Origin: Mucilaginibacter ginsenosidivorax
GTDB lineage: Bacteria; Bacteroidota; Bacteroidia; Sphingobacteriales; Sphingobacteriaceae
Direction: 5' to 3'
NCBI RefSeq assembly: GCF_007971525.1
Contig: NZ_CP042437.1
Location: 1,302,001-1,366,000 of the forward strand
Length of the DNA: 64,000 bases
The notes beneath the pieces were generated by a model that was not told the DNA's origin, searched no databases, and worked only from the letters and a program-made list of their open reading frames with translations. A program made the position numbers and the translations under genes. Positions 1-8,789 of the stretch are shown here, piece after piece; positions within the stretch are counted from its first letter, which is position 1, and every line of letters starts with the position of its first letter.

Positions 1-1
1 A

Positions 2-232
2 ACGCAGGATGATCACCTGATCCATATTGTAGGTATCGCAAAAAGCAAGGCAGGTAAATTATTTTTTATCCTGAAAGATTCGGGCGGCGACCACTACGGC
101 CCTTTTAAAGGCTACGATTATGTATCAGTAAATTACTTTGCCATTAACGCGTTAAGTATCACCGTGCCGGTTAGCGCGCTGGATGAAAAGTATGCTAAAT
201 TAGTAAAGGCACCGGTGCCGCTTATCAATTAA
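2..232 (+). CDS. C1 (bleomycin hydrolase/PepC-like) peptidase, C-terminal fragment
   Basis: Only the last 76 codons are inside the window; the 5' part lies upstream. The fragment starts with DDHLIHIVGIAK, which matches the active-site histidine segment of aminopeptidase C/bleomycin hydrolase-type C1 peptidases (usually DDHLMHI.G.A.), and continues with the usual lysine-rich C-terminus. Where this family has the catalytic asparagine in KNSWG, the sequence here reads KDSGG, so both the Asn and the following Trp are changed. The protein may be an inactive or altered paralogue. It is convergent with the DUF779 gene. Family assignment rests on a short tail and is moderate. Confidence 0.6.
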   Translation, partial: TQDDHLIHIVGIAKSKAGKLFFILKDSGGDHYGPFKGYDYVSVNYFAINALSITVPVSALDEKYAKLVKAPVPLIN

Positions 233-276
233 ACGTAGGAAACAAGACAATGTCCAGAAAGCTGGTAAAAGCCGGA

Positions 277-651
277 TCAGGATTCAAAATATTCAACCGG
301 CTCCAAATCGCCCAGTTCTTCATCGGTAAATAATCTTGAGCGGATAATAAACCTTATCCCCATCGGTATTTCGATAGAAAAGCTGCTGCCGCGGCCAGGG
401 GTAACATCAAGCGTAAGGTGGGTGTGTTTCCAGTATTCAAACTGATCAATACTCATGAAAAATTCGCAGCCCGCAACCTCGCCTATTTTAACATCGCTGC
501 CGCCAATTTTAAAGTCGCCCTTTTCAAAACACATGGGCGATGAACCATCGCAGCAACCGCCACTTTGATGAAACATCAATTCGCCAAACCGGGCTTTCAG
601 CTCGGCTATTACTTTTTCGGCTTCGGGGGTAATGGATACTCTTTTGGTCAT
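277..651 (-). CDS. DUF779 domain protein, partner of aldehyde dehydrogenase
   Basis: A 124-residue protein matching the DUF779 family in length and in its cysteine-rich segment GGCCDGSSPMC (residues 31-41), followed by the conserved acidic and aromatic stretch and a C-terminal GxGSSFSIE-like region. DUF779 genes are commonly found beside AldB/ExaC-type acetaldehyde dehydrogenases, and that is the arrangement here: the dehydrogenase lies upstream on the same strand with a 253-base gap. The molecular role is unknown; the CC-x5-C arrangement could bind a metal (inference). Start chosen at the only ATG that gives the full family length. Confidence 0.85.
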   Translation of the reverse strand: MTKRVSITPEAEKVIAELKARFGELMFHQSGGCCDGSSPMCFEKGDFKIGGSDVKIGEVAGCEFFMSIDQFEYWKHTHLTLDVTPGRGSSFSIEIPMGIRFIIRSRLFTDEELGDLEPVEYFES

Positions 652-671
652 GGCGTGATTATTTAAAAAAA

Positions 672-801
672 GTTCCCTCCAAGGGGAGGGGTGCGGTTGG
701 ACACGAGCGTAAAGGCAGGGAGGGGTTTCTACGAGCGATAAGCTATCGAGTAGATTAACCGCGTGATCTAACCTCTATCTCCCCTTCCCCAAGGAAGGAA
801 T
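672..801. repeat. Imperfect inverted repeat between DUF779 and aldehyde dehydrogenase genes
   Basis: The 253-base gap holds two related purine/pyrimidine blocks in opposite orientation: TTCCCTCCAAGGGGAGGG near 673-690 and its imperfect complement CCCTTCCCCAAGGAAGGAA near 782-800. They could pair over about 16 positions. This looks like a dispersed intergenic repeat of Bacteroidota rather than a tight terminator, because there is no adjacent T-run. Confidence 0.4.
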
Positions 802-904
802 CACACACCCTCTGCTCTTACTAATCTGTAAAGCAAATTAATTTACAAAATAAAAGGCGCCGCAAAATCCCAAACATTTTACGGTCGCCTTTAACATTAC
901 CAGG

Positions 905-2407
905 CTAAAAGAAGCCCAGTTTGTTCTTATTATAGGAGATCAGCATATTTTTTGTTTGCCTGTAGTAGTTCAGCATCATTTTATGATTCTCGCGGCCAAA
1001 GCCCGATTTTTTATAACCACCAAATGGCGCATGTGCGGGGTAAGCATGGTAATTATTAACCCAAACCCTACCTGCCTGTATAGCACGAGGCACCTGGTAA
1101 ATTTCGTGGGCATCGCGTGTCCATACACCGGCGCCAAGGCCGTAAAGGGTATCGTTGGCAATTTCAATAGCCTCTGCGGTAGTTTTAAAGGTTGTAACCG
1201 ATACCACCGGGCCAAAAATTTCCTCCTGGAAAATGCGCATTTTATTATGCCCCTTAAAAATAGTTGGCTGTATATAGTAACCGCCGCCTAACTCATCGGG
1301 CAGTTTTTGAGCACCGCCACCGGCCAATATCTCTGCTCCTTCTTTTTTGCCAATATCCAGGTAGCTCAGAATTTTCTCGTATTGATCATTAGATGCCTGG
1401 GCGCCCATCATGGTAGTTGAATCTAATGGATTTCCCATAATGATGGCATTTGTGCGGGCTATTACGCGCTCTATAAACTTATCATAAATATTCTCGTGCA
1501 CCAGCATACGCGATGGGCAGGTACACACTTCGCCCTGGTTTAAGGCAAATAGTACAGCGCCTTCCACCGCTTTGTCAAAAAACTCATCATCAGCATCGCC
1601 CACAGATTCAAAAAAGATATTTGGCGATTTACCACCCAGTTCCATGGTTACAGGGATTAAATTTTCTGAGGCGTATTGCATAATTAACCTGCCTGTGGTG
1701 GTTTCGCCGGTAAAGGCAACTTTGCTGATACGTGGATTAGTAGCCAGCGGCTTACCGGCTTCGGGCCCAAAACCGGTAACAATGTTCAATACGCCGGCAG
1801 GTAAAACATCGCCAATAAGCTCCATAAGCACCATAATACTGGTTGGCGTTTGCTCGGCCGGTTTCACAACCACACAGCAGCCGGCTGCTAAAGCTGGTGC
1901 TATTTTCCATGTGGCCATTAGTAATGGGAAGTTCCAGGGAATAATCTGCCCAACTACGCCAAGGGGCTCCTGCAGGTTAATACTTACAGTAAACTCATCA
2001 TGCTCAGATATGCTGCTTTCTTCGGCGCGGATGGCGCCTGCAAAATAACGAAAGTGGTCGACACACAGCGGCAAATCGGCAGCCATGGTTTCGCGGATGG
2101 CTTTCCCGTTATCAATGGTTTCTACCGTGGCCAGGTAGCTTAGGTTATCTTCTATTATCTGCGCAATTTTAAGCAATAAGTTGCTGCGGGTAGTTGCCGC
2201 TGTTTTGCTCCAGGTTTTAAATGCTTCTGTAGCAGCATCAACTGCTGCCTCAATATCTTCTTTGGTTGACCGGGCGGCTTTGGTAAAAACTTTGCCATCA
2301 ATGGGCGAAATATTATCAAAATATTCGCCGTTAACAGGCGGAACAAATTTACCGCCAATAAAATTGTCGTACTTATCCTTAAAGGATGGTCTTGGGGCTA
2401 CACTCAT
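905..2407 (-). CDS. NAD(P)-dependent aldehyde dehydrogenase, AldB/ExaC type
   Basis: A full-length 500-residue aldehyde dehydrogenase. Visible family landmarks: PWNFPL (157-162) of the cofactor-binding fold, the loop FTGETTTGR (232-240), the general base Glu256 in ELGGKSPN, and the nucleophile Cys295 in [10 protein letters not shown]. The C-terminus has the usual [13 protein letters not shown] segment. The CTC signature and overall sequence resemble the acetaldehyde dehydrogenases AldB of E. coli and ExaC of Pseudomonas, which oxidise acetaldehyde or related short aldehydes to acids in the cytoplasm. The DUF779 gene follows on the same strand and an AraC regulator is transcribed divergently from a 155-base spacer, so induction by an alcohol or aldehyde is plausible (inference). 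Confidence 0.93.
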   Translation of the reverse strand: MSVAPRPSFKDKYDNFIGGKFVPPVNGEYFDNISPIDGKVFTKAARSTKEDIEAAVDAATEAFKTWSKTAATTRSNLLLKIAQIIEDNLSYLATVETIDNGKAIRETMAADLPLCVDHFRYFAGAIRAEESSISEHDEFTVSINLQEPLGVVGQIIPWNFPLLMATWKIAPALAAGCCVVVKPAEQTPTSIMVLMELIGDVLPAGVLNIVTGFGPEAGKPLATNPRISKVAFTGETTTGRLIMQYASENLIPVTMELGGKSPNIFFESVGDADDEFFDKAVEGAVLFALNQGEVCTCPSRMLVHENIYDKFIERVIARTNAIIMGNPLDSTTMMGAQASNDQYEKILSYLDIGKKEGAEILAGGGAQKLPDELGGGYYIQPTIFKGHNKMRIFQEEIFGPVVSVTTFKTTAEAIEIANDTLYGLGAGVWTRDAHEIYQVPRAIQAGRVWVNNYHAYPAHAPFGGYKKSGFGRENHKMMLNYYRQTKNMLISYNKNKLGFF

Positions 2408-2562
2408 ACTGTTTATTTTTAAAATTGGTTAGGCTAAGTTACCAGCCGGGTGTATCGGGTATTTGCACTATACTCTCAATTGGGTGCATTATAATTTCAA
2501 TTTTAAAATGAATTATAAACTACCGATTAGTATGTCTAATTTTATTTAATAATAAACCAATT
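2408..2562. promoter_or_regulatory. Divergent promoter region, aldehyde dehydrogenase / AraC regulator
   Basis: This 155-base spacer must carry the start signals of both divergent genes. It contains an AT-rich imperfect inverted repeat around 2489-2517 (TATAATT ... AATTATA with an AATTTTAAAATG core), a reasonable site for the neighbouring regulator. I could not place a clear TAnnTTTG promoter element here. Confidence 0.35.
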
Positions 2563-3492
2563 ATGAACGAGAGAAACCTGGTATCTCCGTTTGCACTTAG
2601 CGGCAAACGCGAGTTGCACACGCTGGTAGAAAATCGCCGTGCATATACGTTAAGCCACTGCGAGCTCAATATTTACGAAACCTATCAACGCAGCGAACTG
2701 GTTCCGCTTACTTTTGATGACCTGGTTATTACCAGTATGCTACGTGGCAAAAAAGTAATGCACTTGTTTGATAAACCAGGTTTTGATTACCTGCCCGGCG
2801 AAACGGTGATAGTGCCCCCAAATGTTACCATGACTATTGATTTCCCCGAGGCATCTGAGCTTAATCCTTCGCAGTGCACCGCCCTAGCCATTAATCATCA
2901 TGAAATAAAAAGTACGCTTGATTTTTTGAACGAGAATTACCCGCGTGCCGATGACGACCTGTGGAAGCTAAACTACCAGCAATTCCACTTTTTTAATAAC
3001 CATGAACTGGCCCAGCTGATTAATAAACTCATCAGCATAAGCACCGGCGATGTGTTAACCAAAGATGTACTGGCCAATTTAACGCTGAAAGAGCTTTTGA
3101 TACGTATCATGCAAATGCAAAACCTGCATATTGTACAAGATAACATGCAGCAACTATCAACAGGAAACCGTTTTGCTTATATTTTACAATACATTAAAAA
3201 CCACCTTACCGAAAAGCTGAACATTGATGCCCTGAGCCAAATGGCTTATATGAGCAAGGCCAGCTTTTTCAGGGCATTTAAGCATGAAATGGGCATTTCG
3301 CCGGTTGATTATATTATTAAAGAGCGGATACAGTTTGCCAAACAACTATTGCATAATCCGTATTGTACCATTGCCGATGCCTGCTTTAAAGCAGGATTTA
3401 ACAACCAGCATTATTTTAGCAGGGCATTTCGCAAAATTACCGGCACCACACCAAGTTTTTATAAGGCAGGGATTATAAGGGGGATGAATTAG
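2563..3492 (+). CDS. AraC family transcriptional regulator
   Basis: A 309-residue protein with a cupin-like N-terminal ligand domain (about residues 20-135, with the characteristic PGETVIVPPN turn) and a C-terminal AraC DNA-binding domain (about 205-305). The two helix-turn-helix units are visible as LNIDALSQMAYMSKASFFRAF and IADACFKAGFNNQHYFSRAF followed by KITGTTPSFYK. It is divergent from the aldehyde dehydrogenase gene, which is the most likely target. The 3' gap to the convergent XRE gene has no clear terminator. Confidence 0.9.
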   Translation: MNERNLVSPFALSGKRELHTLVENRRAYTLSHCELNIYETYQRSELVPLTFDDLVITSMLRGKKVMHLFDKPGFDYLPGETVIVPPNVTMTIDFPEASELNPSQCTALAINHHEIKSTLDFLNENYPRADDDLWKLNYQQFHFFNNHELAQLINKLISISTGDVLTKDVLANLTLKELLIRIMQMQNLHIVQDNMQQLSTGNRFAYILQYIKNHLTEKLNIDALSQMAYMSKASFFRAFKHEMGISPVDYIIKERIQFAKQLLHNPYCTIADACFKAGFNNQHYFSRAFRKITGTTPSFYKAGIIRGMN

Positions 3493-3612
3493 GGCTTTAG
3501 GGCTATCTGTCCGGCAGGTTTAGAAATCCCGGATGTAAAACCGCTTACACTTTTCGCAAAAGCCACTCCACAGCCAGGGATGACAAATATATTTTCAGGC
3601 CTTACTTTTAAC

Positions 3613-3849
3613 TTAGGCCGCTACACCATCGGCATTAATAACCTCGGCCGGGTCTATCTCCAACACGCGGCAAATCTTAAAAAAACGCTCTAAGGTTAGT
3701 TTAACATAGCCCAATTCAATTTTACTGTAGGTATTTTGCGATACATTCAACTTGGCGGCAAGATATTCCTGCGAGTAGGCCAACCGTATCCTGGTATTAC
3801 GGATGTTTTCGGCTATGGTTTTTACGCTGTGGTTTACTAAAGCACTCAT
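3613..3849 (-). CDS. Small XRE-family helix-turn-helix regulator
   Basis: A 78-residue single-domain protein. Residues about 13-70 form an HTH_3 (Cro/C1) fold: IRNTRIRLAYSQEYLAAKLN, then VSQNTYSKIELG as recognition helix, then the closing hydrophobic segment FFKICRVLEIDPAEVI. There is no toxin-like gene next to it and no extra domain, so it is probably a free-standing regulator. Target unknown. Confidence 0.8.
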   Translation of the reverse strand: MSALVNHSVKTIAENIRNTRIRLAYSQEYLAAKLNVSQNTYSKIELGYVKLTLERFFKICRVLEIDPAEVINADGVAA

Positions 3850-4166
3850 TGGTTATGGCTTATTATTTATTACATAAACGCAATAAACAATAAGTTGGAT
3901 TTATTAAAAACTCGCTTACTTCAATAAAGAGTAATAGCGCAGGTTGTAGCCCTTTTAGGAATATTCACGAAGGCGTGATGCAATATGCCAGGCAATTACC
4001 CAATTTGAATGGCAATATAACAGCTGCAGGCACTGCGCGAAAGCGTACATCTGCTGTATCAAAAATGAACGAAGTCGAACACGCATACCGCATAATGCAT
4101 TGATATACAATTAAATAAAAGCATGGCATTTGGTTTGCTTTACACATTTCATTAAGGGCAAGCACC
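3850..4166. other. Intergenic, no supported gene
   Basis: A 317-base gap between the divergent XRE gene and the 105-residue protein gene. It holds a short open frame of 41 codons on the + strand (3978-4103) that reads like protein near its end (NITAAGTARKRTSAVSK), but it has no recognisable family or start signal. I treat it as possible gene debris. No clear promoter or repeat was found. Confidence 0.3.
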
Positions 4167-4484
4167 ATGAAGCACCATAAACAACTGGAACGGCGCACAT
4201 TTTTACAAGACCGTTTTGACATTTTAATTAAACGACAAAAAAACGGCACGGCAACTTTTAACGAGCTAACGGAACTTGACGATATCGTAAACCGCGACCC
4301 CGCCATACGCGAAAGTATCCTGGTAGAAATGCAGGAAGGAGATGCTCCTGATGATCACGCACTGCCTATTGAAAAAGCAGCTATTGAACCAGTAAAAAAG
4401 CTGAGCCTGCTTGATGTAATTCGAGGATTTATTAACAGATGGTTTGTAACCGAACCTGTTGGAATGAAAACGGTATTGATTTAG
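4167..4484 (+). CDS. Conserved-looking small protein of unknown function
   Basis: A 105-residue protein that I do not recognise. The N-terminal half is charged and helical, with the segment FNELTELDDIVNRDPAIRE (about residues 32-50), whose pattern suggests a helical hairpin. The C-terminal half is more hydrophobic (SLLDVIRGFINRWF) and may contact the membrane. Codon use matches the neighbours and a good hairpin terminator follows 14 bases after the stop, which supports a real gene. Confidence 0.6.
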   Translation: MKHHKQLERRTFLQDRFDILIKRQKNGTATFNELTELDDIVNRDPAIRESILVEMQEGDAPDDHALPIEKAAIEPVKKLSLLDVIRGFINRWFVTEPVGMKTVLI

Positions 4485-4497
4485 AGCAATATTAACA

Positions 4498-4527
4498 GGC
4501 CACAGCTGTTTTAGCTGGCCAATTTTA
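4498..4527 (+). terminator. Intrinsic terminator of the 105-residue protein gene
   Basis: GGCC-A-CAGCT pairs with AGCTGGCC around a TTTT-containing loop (4498-4520) with one bulged base, and AATTTT follows. Confidence 0.55.
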
Positions 4528-4553
4528 ACTACCGCTAATCAAAAACGCAAAAT

Positions 4554-4605
4554 AAAGGGTGAAAGCATTCCAATACCTTTTGCCTTTCACCCTTTGCCTT
4601 TCCCC
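4554..4605 (-). terminator. Terminator of the FtsX permease gene, built from 7-bp repeats
   Basis: AAAGGGTGAAAG (4554-4565) and CTTTCACCCTTT (4584-4595) are perfect 12-base complements with an 18-base loop. Read on the minus strand the right side is followed by TTTATTTTGCGTTTTT. The right part (4576-4605) is also an array with period 7 (CCTTTTG CCTTTCA CCCTTTG CCTTTCC), so terminator and repeat array coincide. Confidence 0.55.
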
Positions 4606-4608
4606 TCC

Positions 4609-6969
4609 CTATTCGCTCCTCAAACTTTTTACAGGGTTCATCAGTGCGGCTTTAATTGCCTGGAAACTTATGGTAGCAAAAGCAATAAGTATGGCCATAA
4701 AGCCGGCAGTTACAAACACCAGCCAGCTTACATTAATCTTATAGGCAAAATCCTGCAGCCATTTGTACATGGCGTACCAGGCCAGGGGCGACGCGATAAG
4801 TATCGCTATGAAAACCAATTTTATAAAATCGCGGGCAAGCATGCTTACTATGCCGCTTACAGTTGCACCCAACACCTTGCGAACGCCAATTTCGCGTGTA
4901 CGCACCTGTGCGGTATAGGCGGCCAAACCCAATAAACCAAGGCATGATATAAATATGGCAATGCCAGCAAAATAGCTGAATAGCTTACCCTCCTGCTGCT
5001 CGCTTTGGTACATTTTATTGAAAAGATCATCCAAAAAATTATAGGCAAACGGGTATTCGCCATTATATTGTTTAAATTGCTTTTCGGCAGCACTTATTGC
5101 CTTTTGCGCATCGCGACCAGTGGTTTTAATGTAGATGGTGTTTAGGTACGCGGGCTTGTACCAAAACATGGCAGGTGCAATTTTCACTTTCATAGATGCG
5201 TAATGAAAATCTTTAACTATGCCTATGATGGTGCCCTTAACGCCTTGCATGGTAAAACTTTTGCCTATAGGGTTAGTAATACCCATTTCCTTAATGGCTG
5301 CTTCATTCAACACATAATGCGAAGTATCAGCTACCGAACCGGTAAACGTGGAGCCCTCTTTCATATTCATTTTAAAAAAGGATACCATGTCCTTATCTAC
5401 CACAATCGGGTGGATCATCATATTCTGTTTCGGATTTTTGCCATCCCAATCCAACCAGCCTGTAAAACCACCGTAACGGATAATATTTTGGTTGGACCGG
5501 GTTACCGCCAACACGCCGGGCTGTTTCAATAATTCGGCCTTTACAGCATCGTAGTGCGACGCCATATCACGCATCCAAAAGCTGATCACATTCTCCTTGT
5601 CGTAACCCAAATTCTTCTGCCGGATGTAGTTTAACTGTCCCGTAATAACCATGGTACCGATGATGAGTACAATCGAAAACACAAACTGGGTTACCACCAA
5701 TATTTTACGAAAAAGCACATCGCCAATACCTGCCGAGATCTTTCCTTTTAAGGCCTTTAACGGCTCAAATGACGACAACAGTAATGCAGGATAAATACTC
5801 GATAGCGCTAAGGTGCCCCCAATGGCAGCGAGAAGGATGAGCCATACGTGATAATCGCCAGGGTTAAACACCATTTCCTTGTTAAGCAGATGGTTAAACA
5901 TCGGCATTAATATAAATATCAACCCGATTGCCAGCACCGCGGCCAGCGAAAACAGTAATGCCGTCTCGACAATAAACTGCATAAACAGTTGTATTTTGGC
6001 CGCGCCGATAATTTTACGCATGCTAATCTCTTTTGACCGCAGCATAGACCGAGCGGTTGAAAGGTTTACATAATTAATGCAGGCAATAACTAATATCAAC
6101 AGTGCTATAATAATAAAAATGCGCACTGTAGATATACCCCTATCGCTCATATCGGCATTGTACAAGTGCATTTTTGCTATGGGCAGCAACAGGTATTCGG
6201 CATCGGTATCATCGGCCTTATGGTTAAGATGAATCTGGCGTATTTTGGTGGTAAGCGCTTTGGTTGCGGTACCTGGTTTAAGCTGCAAATACGTTTCGTA
6301 ATTAAAAAAGCTAAAGTTATTACTCAGGTCGTTTTTGCTTGCCAGCATCGTTTTTTCGTGAAAGCTCATAGGCATCAGCATATCGTAATTGATGCTCGAG
6401 TTTTTAGGAAAATCGGCTATTACGCCGCTTACTGTAAAATTGGCCTTGTTCCCGTCTGCATTGATAACTTTACCAATCGGATCCTGATCGCCAAAGAATT
6501 TCTGAGCAGTTTTTTGGGTGATAACGACCGAATTATCATCATTAAAAGGCTTGCCTGCGTTCCCTTTTATCAAATGAAAATCGAACATCGAAAAAAAAGA
6601 AGGATCGGTAAAGGCTGCATTCTCATCTCCAAAAACCTTATCCTTGTATTTGTACAGCGAAAAATTATAGTTGCCGGTAATACGCACAGATTCCTTTACT
6701 TCGGGTAATTGCTGTTTGGCCATAGGGCCAATTGGCGCTACGCCTACACTATATATCTGCCTGCTGGCACCCGTGCCCCCAAATAGCTCCAGCCGGTAAA
6801 TATCCGGGGCTTTGGCATGAAAACCATCAAAACTTAACTCATCCTGCACCCAAATGAGTATCAGGATACCAATAGCCAAACCAAGCGTTAAACCGGCAAT
6901 ATTGATAACCGAGTAAAACTTATTCTTAAGCAAATTGCGCCAGGCTGTTTTTAGATAATTTTTGAACAT
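4609..6969 (-). CDS. FtsX/MacB-type ABC transporter permease (large, orphan)
   Basis: A 786-residue membrane protein starting MFKNYLKTAWRNLLKNK, the standard beginning of this Bacteroidota permease family. An upstream in-frame ATG would add 32 residues that merely translate an 8-bp repeat array, so I rejected it. Layout: TM1 (about 20-42), MacB-type periplasmic domain (about 45-240), FtsX domain with three TM helices (about 280-425), a second TM plus periplasmic domain, and a second FtsX domain ending in NPVKSLRSE. No ATPase gene is adjacent. It is last in line behind the sigma/anti-sigma/DUF4097 genes with a 133-base gap, so it may share their regulation. A paralogue forms the C-terminal two thirds of the fused ORF at 56.6-60.3 kb. 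Confidence 0.88.
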   Translation of the reverse strand: MFKNYLKTAWRNLLKNKFYSVINIAGLTLGLAIGILILIWVQDELSFDGFHAKAPDIYRLELFGGTGASRQIYSVGVAPIGPMAKQQLPEVKESVRITGNYNFSLYKYKDKVFGDENAAFTDPSFFSMFDFHLIKGNAGKPFNDDNSVVITQKTAQKFFGDQDPIGKVINADGNKANFTVSGVIADFPKNSSINYDMLMPMSFHEKTMLASKNDLSNNFSFFNYETYLQLKPGTATKALTTKIRQIHLNHKADDTDAEYLLLPIAKMHLYNADMSDRGISTVRIFIIIALLILVIACINYVNLSTARSMLRSKEISMRKIIGAAKIQLFMQFIVETALLFSLAAVLAIGLIFILMPMFNHLLNKEMVFNPGDYHVWLILLAAIGGTLALSSIYPALLLSSFEPLKALKGKISAGIGDVLFRKILVVTQFVFSIVLIIGTMVITGQLNYIRQKNLGYDKENVISFWMRDMASHYDAVKAELLKQPGVLAVTRSNQNIIRYGGFTGWLDWDGKNPKQNMMIHPIVVDKDMVSFFKMNMKEGSTFTGSVADTSHYVLNEAAIKEMGITNPIGKSFTMQGVKGTIIGIVKDFHYASMKVKIAPAMFWYKPAYLNTIYIKTTGRDAQKAISAAEKQFKQYNGEYPFAYNFLDDLFNKMYQSEQQEGKLFSYFAGIAIFISCLGLLGLAAYTAQVRTREIGVRKVLGATVSGIVSMLARDFIKLVFIAILIASPLAWYAMYKWLQDFAYKINVSWLVFVTAGFMAILIAFATISFQAIKAALMNPVKSLRSE

Positions 6970-6977
6970 GGGAGGAT

Positions 6978-7096
6978 GATTTGAGGATTTGAGGATTTGA
7001 AAATTTGAAAATGAGTTTGATGATTGTTGCAATGGGAATAAGCCTTCGCCCGCCAGGCGCTTCATTTACATTTTCAAATTCTCAAATTTTCAAATT
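6978..7096. repeat. Inverted pair of 8-bp-period arrays
   Basis: Between the permease and the DUF4097 gene, four to five octamers of GATTTGAG/GATTTGAA type (6978-7012) face an inverted array TTTTCAAATTCTCAAATT... (7071-7096). The two arrays are complementary, so the transcript could fold into a long stem enclosing about 58 bases. The same arrangement recurs at 22333-22485. Confidence 0.7.
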
Positions 7097-7102
7097 AAAG
7101 AA

Positions 7103-7915
7103 CTACTTCGCTTTCCTGATATAAACCGCGCCGAAGGTGGTTTTCATCATTACTTCGGGGCCGCCGCCTGCAATTTTGCCGTACACCCATTCGTCAACCT
7201 TCAGGCCGTACATGCCGTCTTTATTGGTGCGGGTTACGTTTGGCTTTTGTTGCTCGGTGGATACATCAAAATCGGTAAAGATATCGCCCCTGTCTGATTT
7301 CAGTTTCACATTGGCCTTCAGGCTTGCAGGAAAGGTAACATCTATTTTGCCATTCAGGGTCGAAAACGCCATAGCTGCCTTTGGGTCGATGGATTTAAAC
7401 GTAACGATTACCGGGCCGTTTACGGTTGTGGCCACCACAGATCCCGATATGTCTGTAAGTTTTATAGAACCATTTACATTGCTCACCTCCAGTTCACCAT
7501 CCAGGTTACTGCCTGTAATATCGCCACCATTTACGGTTGATATTTTAAAAGTGGACGTGGTTTTAGGAACCTTGATGGTTAAATTAACCTGTTTGCCCAT
7601 GCTGCTGTGTACAGTTACCTGGTTGTTATTTTCCTGGGCACTGATATCCATACCGTTGCTGTTTAAGCGATGCATACCGCTTACTTTATCCTTTTCTTTA
7701 TCACGGTCCCGGTGTCTGTCGTCCAATTGGCCTTCAACAACAATGCTTTTACCTTCGTAACCTATCACCGTAATTGATCCGTCGACCAACCCTACGTTGA
7801 GTTTAAAGGGTTTACCCGGATCGCTCAGCGGAACTACAAGTTGTTCCTGCGCCAAAAGCCGGGCTGTTATCAGGGTGGCTATCGCTAATACACTTAAAAA
7901 TTTTATCGTTTTCAT
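7103..7915 (-). CDS. Exported DUF4097-type beta-helix protein
   Basis: A 270-residue protein with a signal peptide (about residues 1-22, cleavage near LLAQ) followed by a DUF4097/putative adhesin domain. The typical short beta repeats are visible: ISTVNGGDITGSNLDGELE, VSNVNGSIKLTDISGSV, TTVNGPVIVTF, STLNGKIDVTFP. DUF4097 proteins of Bacteroidota often sit behind an ECF sigma / anti-sigma pair, as here. It lies 11 bases after its paralogue. Role unknown; it may bind or sense something at the cell envelope (inference). Confidence 0.85.
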   Translation of the reverse strand: MKTIKFLSVLAIATLITARLLAQEQLVVPLSDPGKPFKLNVGLVDGSITVIGYEGKSIVVEGQLDDRHRDRDKEKDKVSGMHRLNSNGMDISAQENNNQVTVHSSMGKQVNLTIKVPKTTSTFKISTVNGGDITGSNLDGELEVSNVNGSIKLTDISGSVVATTVNGPVIVTFKSIDPKAAMAFSTLNGKIDVTFPASLKANVKLKSDRGDIFTDFDVSTEQQKPNVTRTNKDGMYGLKVDEWVYGKIAGGGPEVMMKTTFGAVYIRKAK

Positions 7916-7926
7916 CTTATCGTTTG

Positions 7927-8778
7927 TTATTGTTGTTTTTTGATATAAATATTCCCGTTAAGGGTCTCGAATTTGAATAGTTTACCGCCCGAACCAATGC
8001 GTACATCAGAATTTGAACTGAGTTTATAGGTAGTGCCGGCTCCGCTTTTTGCCTCGGTTTTTACTACTTTGCTTGGCATCACCTGGGCATCCGGAAAGTC
8101 GGTAAAAAACTGCCCGTTCATACTTTTAAAAGTCAGGTCGGCTGATAGGTTGGCCGGGTAGGTAATATTCATCTGCCCGTTGATGGTGTGGTACGATGAT
8201 TCGCCGGGGGGCACGGCCAAATAATTCACTGTTACCGGACCATTTACGGTATGTGCGATGGTGGTTCCTTTAGCGTTAATGATCTCTAATGAGCCATTTA
8301 CATTGTTCACTTTTAATGATCCGTATACATCTTTAACAGTAATATGGCCATCGTTTACTGTTGATACTGCCAGGCTTGCATTAAAAGGCACTTTGATGGT
8401 GTAATCCAGGTGTACAGTATAATCTCTCCGGTGCCCTTCATCGTTACGGTTCCAGGTGTGCGGCCGGGTATCATAAGGCTCGGCAGTGTAAGCTATCACA
8501 CTATCAGCTTTCTGATCAAAGCCCAGTTTAACTTCTTTTTTAGCTATGTCAACATCGGCCTGGGTTTTACCCTTGATGGTTTCGTCAATTTCCATTAATA
8601 CTTTGTCGCCGCTGTAACCCTCTACCTTAATAGTTCCCCAAATGTTGTATACTGCAACCGTGCCGCCGCTAACGGTAAATTGTTTGGTAATGTGCTCTTT
8701 AAACTCCTGTGCCTGCACGCTGTTTTGGGCAAGGCATAGCCCGAGTGCCGAAAAAACGGCAAGTAAAACTGGTTTCAT
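7927..8778 (-). CDS. Exported DUF4097-type beta-helix protein (paralogue)
   Basis: A 283-residue paralogue of the downstream gene. It has a signal peptide (residues 1-23, ending SVQAQ) and the same repeats, such as STVNDGHITVKDVYGSLKV, NNVNGSLEIINAKGTTI and HTVNGPVTVNYLA, with a closing TLNGNIYIKK. The anti-sigma gene precedes it by 11 bases, so it is part of the same transcript. The paired copies suggest duplication within the operon. Confidence 0.85.
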   Translation of the reverse strand: MKPVLLAVFSALGLCLAQNSVQAQEFKEHITKQFTVSGGTVAVYNIWGTIKVEGYSGDKVLMEIDETIKGKTQADVDIAKKEVKLGFDQKADSVIAYTAEPYDTRPHTWNRNDEGHRRDYTVHLDYTIKVPFNASLAVSTVNDGHITVKDVYGSLKVNNVNGSLEIINAKGTTIAHTVNGPVTVNYLAVPPGESSYHTINGQMNITYPANLSADLTFKSMNGQFFTDFPDAQVMPSKVVKTEAKSGAGTTYKLSSNSDVRIGSGGKLFKFETLNGNIYIKKQQ

Positions 8779-8789
8779 AATTATTGTTT

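Noticed and set aside
1572..2048. 158-codon frame opposite the aldehyde dehydrogenase
   Set aside because: Antisense shadow of a well-conserved enzyme.
3978..4103. 41-codon frame
   Set aside because: Reads partly protein-like but has no family, start signal or neighbours; kept only as a note.
6970..7065. N-terminal extension of the FtsX permease by 32 residues
   Set aside because: It only translates an 8-bp repeat array; the family start is MFKNYLK at 6969.
7137..7760. 207-codon frame opposite the DUF4097 gene
   Set aside because: Antisense shadow; the other strand has a clear signal peptide, domain and operon context.
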